DNA from: Clostridia bacterium
GTDB taxonomy: Bacteria > Bacillota > Clostridia > Oscillospirales > CAG-382
Direction: 5' to 3'
DNA length: 5,748 nucleotides
NCBI GenBank assembly: GCA_017613815.1
Contig: JAGADB010000066.1
Location: forward strand, 1 to 5,748
In this document: piece after piece, positions 4,662-5,748 of the stretch
Layout of the letters: each line of letters opens with the position of its first letter
How positions within the stretch are numbered: the first letter of the stretch is position 1
The notes under the pieces: generated by a model
The model's input: only the letters and a program-made list of their open reading frames with translations
What the model was told of the DNA's origin: nothing
The model's database searches: none
Translations under genes and position numbers: made by a program

Positions 4662-5748
4662 ATGCTTTACAGAGTGTTTGGGCTTCACGGAAGCGGAAAA
4701 ACCGAATATTTGTATTCCGAGCTTGAAAAATGCGTCGAAAAGAAAAAGGACGCGTTTTTAATCGTGCCCGAACAGAATTCTCTCTTTGCCGAAAGAACGC
4801 TTATAAAGCGGCTCGGCAACCCCGCCAATATGTATATCGAGGTCATCAACTTCAAGCGGCTCTGCAACAGGGTGTTCAGGGAGAGCGGCGGGATTGCGGG
4901 GGAAACTCCCGACAAGACCGTAAAGCAGCTCTGCATGGCACAGACGGTTTACGAGCTTAAAGAGGGGCTCACCGAATATAAGGAAATGGCGTCGGACGCC
5001 GACTTTGCTCGAAGGATGCTCTCTTCCGCCGAGGAGCTTAAAAGATACAGGATTACCCCCGAAATGCTGGAAGAGGCGTGCGGAAAGATAGACGAATCGG
5101 GCGGAGAGGCGTTAAAGAACAAAATAAAGGACGTCGCGCTGCTCTGCCGCGGCTCCGACGCTTACGTAAGCGAAAAACTCGGCTTTCCCGGGGATATGCT
5201 CGACAAGCTTTACGAAACGCTGTGCTCTTTTGACTTTTTTGCGGGAAAGACGGTGTTCGTCGACTCGTTCTACGGCTTTACGCCGCAGGAAACGGCTATT
5301 CTCGAAAGGATAATAAATTCTGCGGAAAACACGTACGTAACCTTTTTGTGCGAGAGCGAAAAGCAGACCGACAAGTGCTTTTCGAGGGGTGTTTCTGCCG
5401 CTTTGTCGGTAAGGAGAATATGCGCAAAGAACGGCATTGAATATAAGGATTTGTTCTTTGAAGACGACTTAAAGCACGACAAAAATTCGGGACTTTATAA
5501 GATTTCAAGGGAGTTTTCGCTCGAAGCGCTTTCAAAAAAAACGGACGGAAAGAAATACGGAGACGTAAAGATAATCAAATGCGGCGACACCTACGCCGAA
5601 GCGAAGTGCGCCGCAAAAATATCGTCCGACCTCATCACGTCGGGCGTTCTGCCGAGGGAGATTGCCGTCTGCGCGCGAAACGTGAGCGAATTTGAGGGCA
5701 TAATCGACGCCGAGTTTGAAAACGCGCGTATTCCTTTTTCGTTTGACA
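4662..5748 (+). CDS. addB: AddB, nuclease subunit of the AddAB helicase-nuclease, N-terminal 362 residues (truncated by window edge)
   Basis: The ATG at 4662 has GGAAAGGA (4648-4655) about 6 nt upstream; the frame is open to the right edge. Seen: Walker A GLHGSGKT (7-14), IVPEQNSLFAER (34-45), INFKRLCNRVF (62-72) and FVDSFYGFTPQE (199-210), all in the order expected for AddB/RexB-type subunits. Known: AddAB loads at double-strand ends, unwinds and degrades DNA to a Chi site and prepares a 3' tail for RecA; AddB has a degenerate helicase fold that recognises Chi, plus a C-terminal RecB-family nuclease domain with an iron-sulfur cluster. AddB proteins are normally over 1100 residues, so about two thirds, including the nuclease and cluster cysteines, lies beyond the window. 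No frameshift is seen in the part present. addA is the expected next gene. Placement 18 nt after spoIIR implies that it can be read from the spoIIR promoter. Confidence 0.93.
   Translation, partial: MLYRVFGLHGSGKTEYLYSELEKCVEKKKDAFLIVPEQNSLFAERTLIKRLGNPANMYIEVINFKRLCNRVFRESGGIAGETPDKTVKQLCMAQTVYELKEGLTEYKEMASDADFARRMLSSAEELKRYRITPEMLEEACGKIDESGGEALKNKIKDVALLCRGSDAYVSEKLGFPGDMLDKLYETLCSFDFFAGKTVFVDSFYGFTPQETAILERIINSAENTYVTFLCESEKQTDKCFSRGVSAALSVRRICAKNGIEYKDLFFEDDLKHDKNSGLYKISREFSLEALSKKTDGKKYGDVKIIKCGDTYAEAKCAAKISSDLITSGVLPREIAVCARNVSEFEGIIDAEFENARIPFSFD

Noticed and set aside
1..5748. Mobile element, phage, toxin-antitoxin or defence system
   Set aside because: All six genes are recognisable or plausible core functions with uniform codon use; no transposase, integrase, terminal repeats or defence domains are visible.

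Overview
This looks like an ordinary core-chromosome segment from an endospore-forming member of the Clostridia. The evidence for that is a clear spoIIR, an AddB-type nuclease subunit, a Gram-positive MnmM/YtqB methyltransferase, strong GGAGG-type ribosome binding sites, TTG and GTG starts, and cysteine-rich exported proteins suggesting an anaerobe. I see no tRNA, rRNA, CRISPR array, transposon, phage gene or attachment site. Genus cannot be assigned from the sequence alone.

Layout. Two divergent gene groups share an intergenic region at about 2109-2252. On the minus strand, read right to left, are mnmM (ytqB; tRNA wobble-uridine methyltransferase), a divergent LytR-CpsA-Psr (LCP) family membrane protein starting 3 nt after mnmM, and the first 169 codons of a membrane-anchored protein that runs off the left edge. 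On the plus strand are a class B penicillin-binding protein (transpeptidase), then spoIIR after a 102-nt gap holding a promoter, then addB 18 nt further on, which runs off the right edge.

Regulation is the most informative part. A textbook sigma-A promoter (TTGACT, 17 nt, TATAAT) drives mnmM and LCP, and it shows that the mnmM start is at 2108, not at the ATG at 2144. A second sigma-A-like promoter, overlapping a sigma-F-like one, lies just upstream of spoIIR, with a 12-bp (CG)n palindrome between its -35 and -10. Upstream of the left-edge gene, an inverted repeat that is fully pairable only in minus-strand RNA buries that gene's Shine-Dalgarno sequence. The same repeat contains a very good match to a sigma-F promoter, whose transcript would start beyond the 5' arm and leave the Shine-Dalgarno free. 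This suggests forespore-specific expression with built-in insulation from read-through, and makes the left-edge gene a candidate SpoIIQ-like protein, although its functional domain is outside the window.

How the genes may work together (inference): SpoIIR is the forespore-to-mother-cell signal that triggers pro-sigma-E processing. A SpoIIQ-like protein, the transpeptidase and the LCP protein all act at the cell envelope. MnmM and AddB are housekeeping tRNA-modification and recombination functions. I found no undescribed multi-gene system. The points worth a second look are the hairpin/promoter overlap, the degenerate LCP active site and the KTA variant of the transpeptidase.
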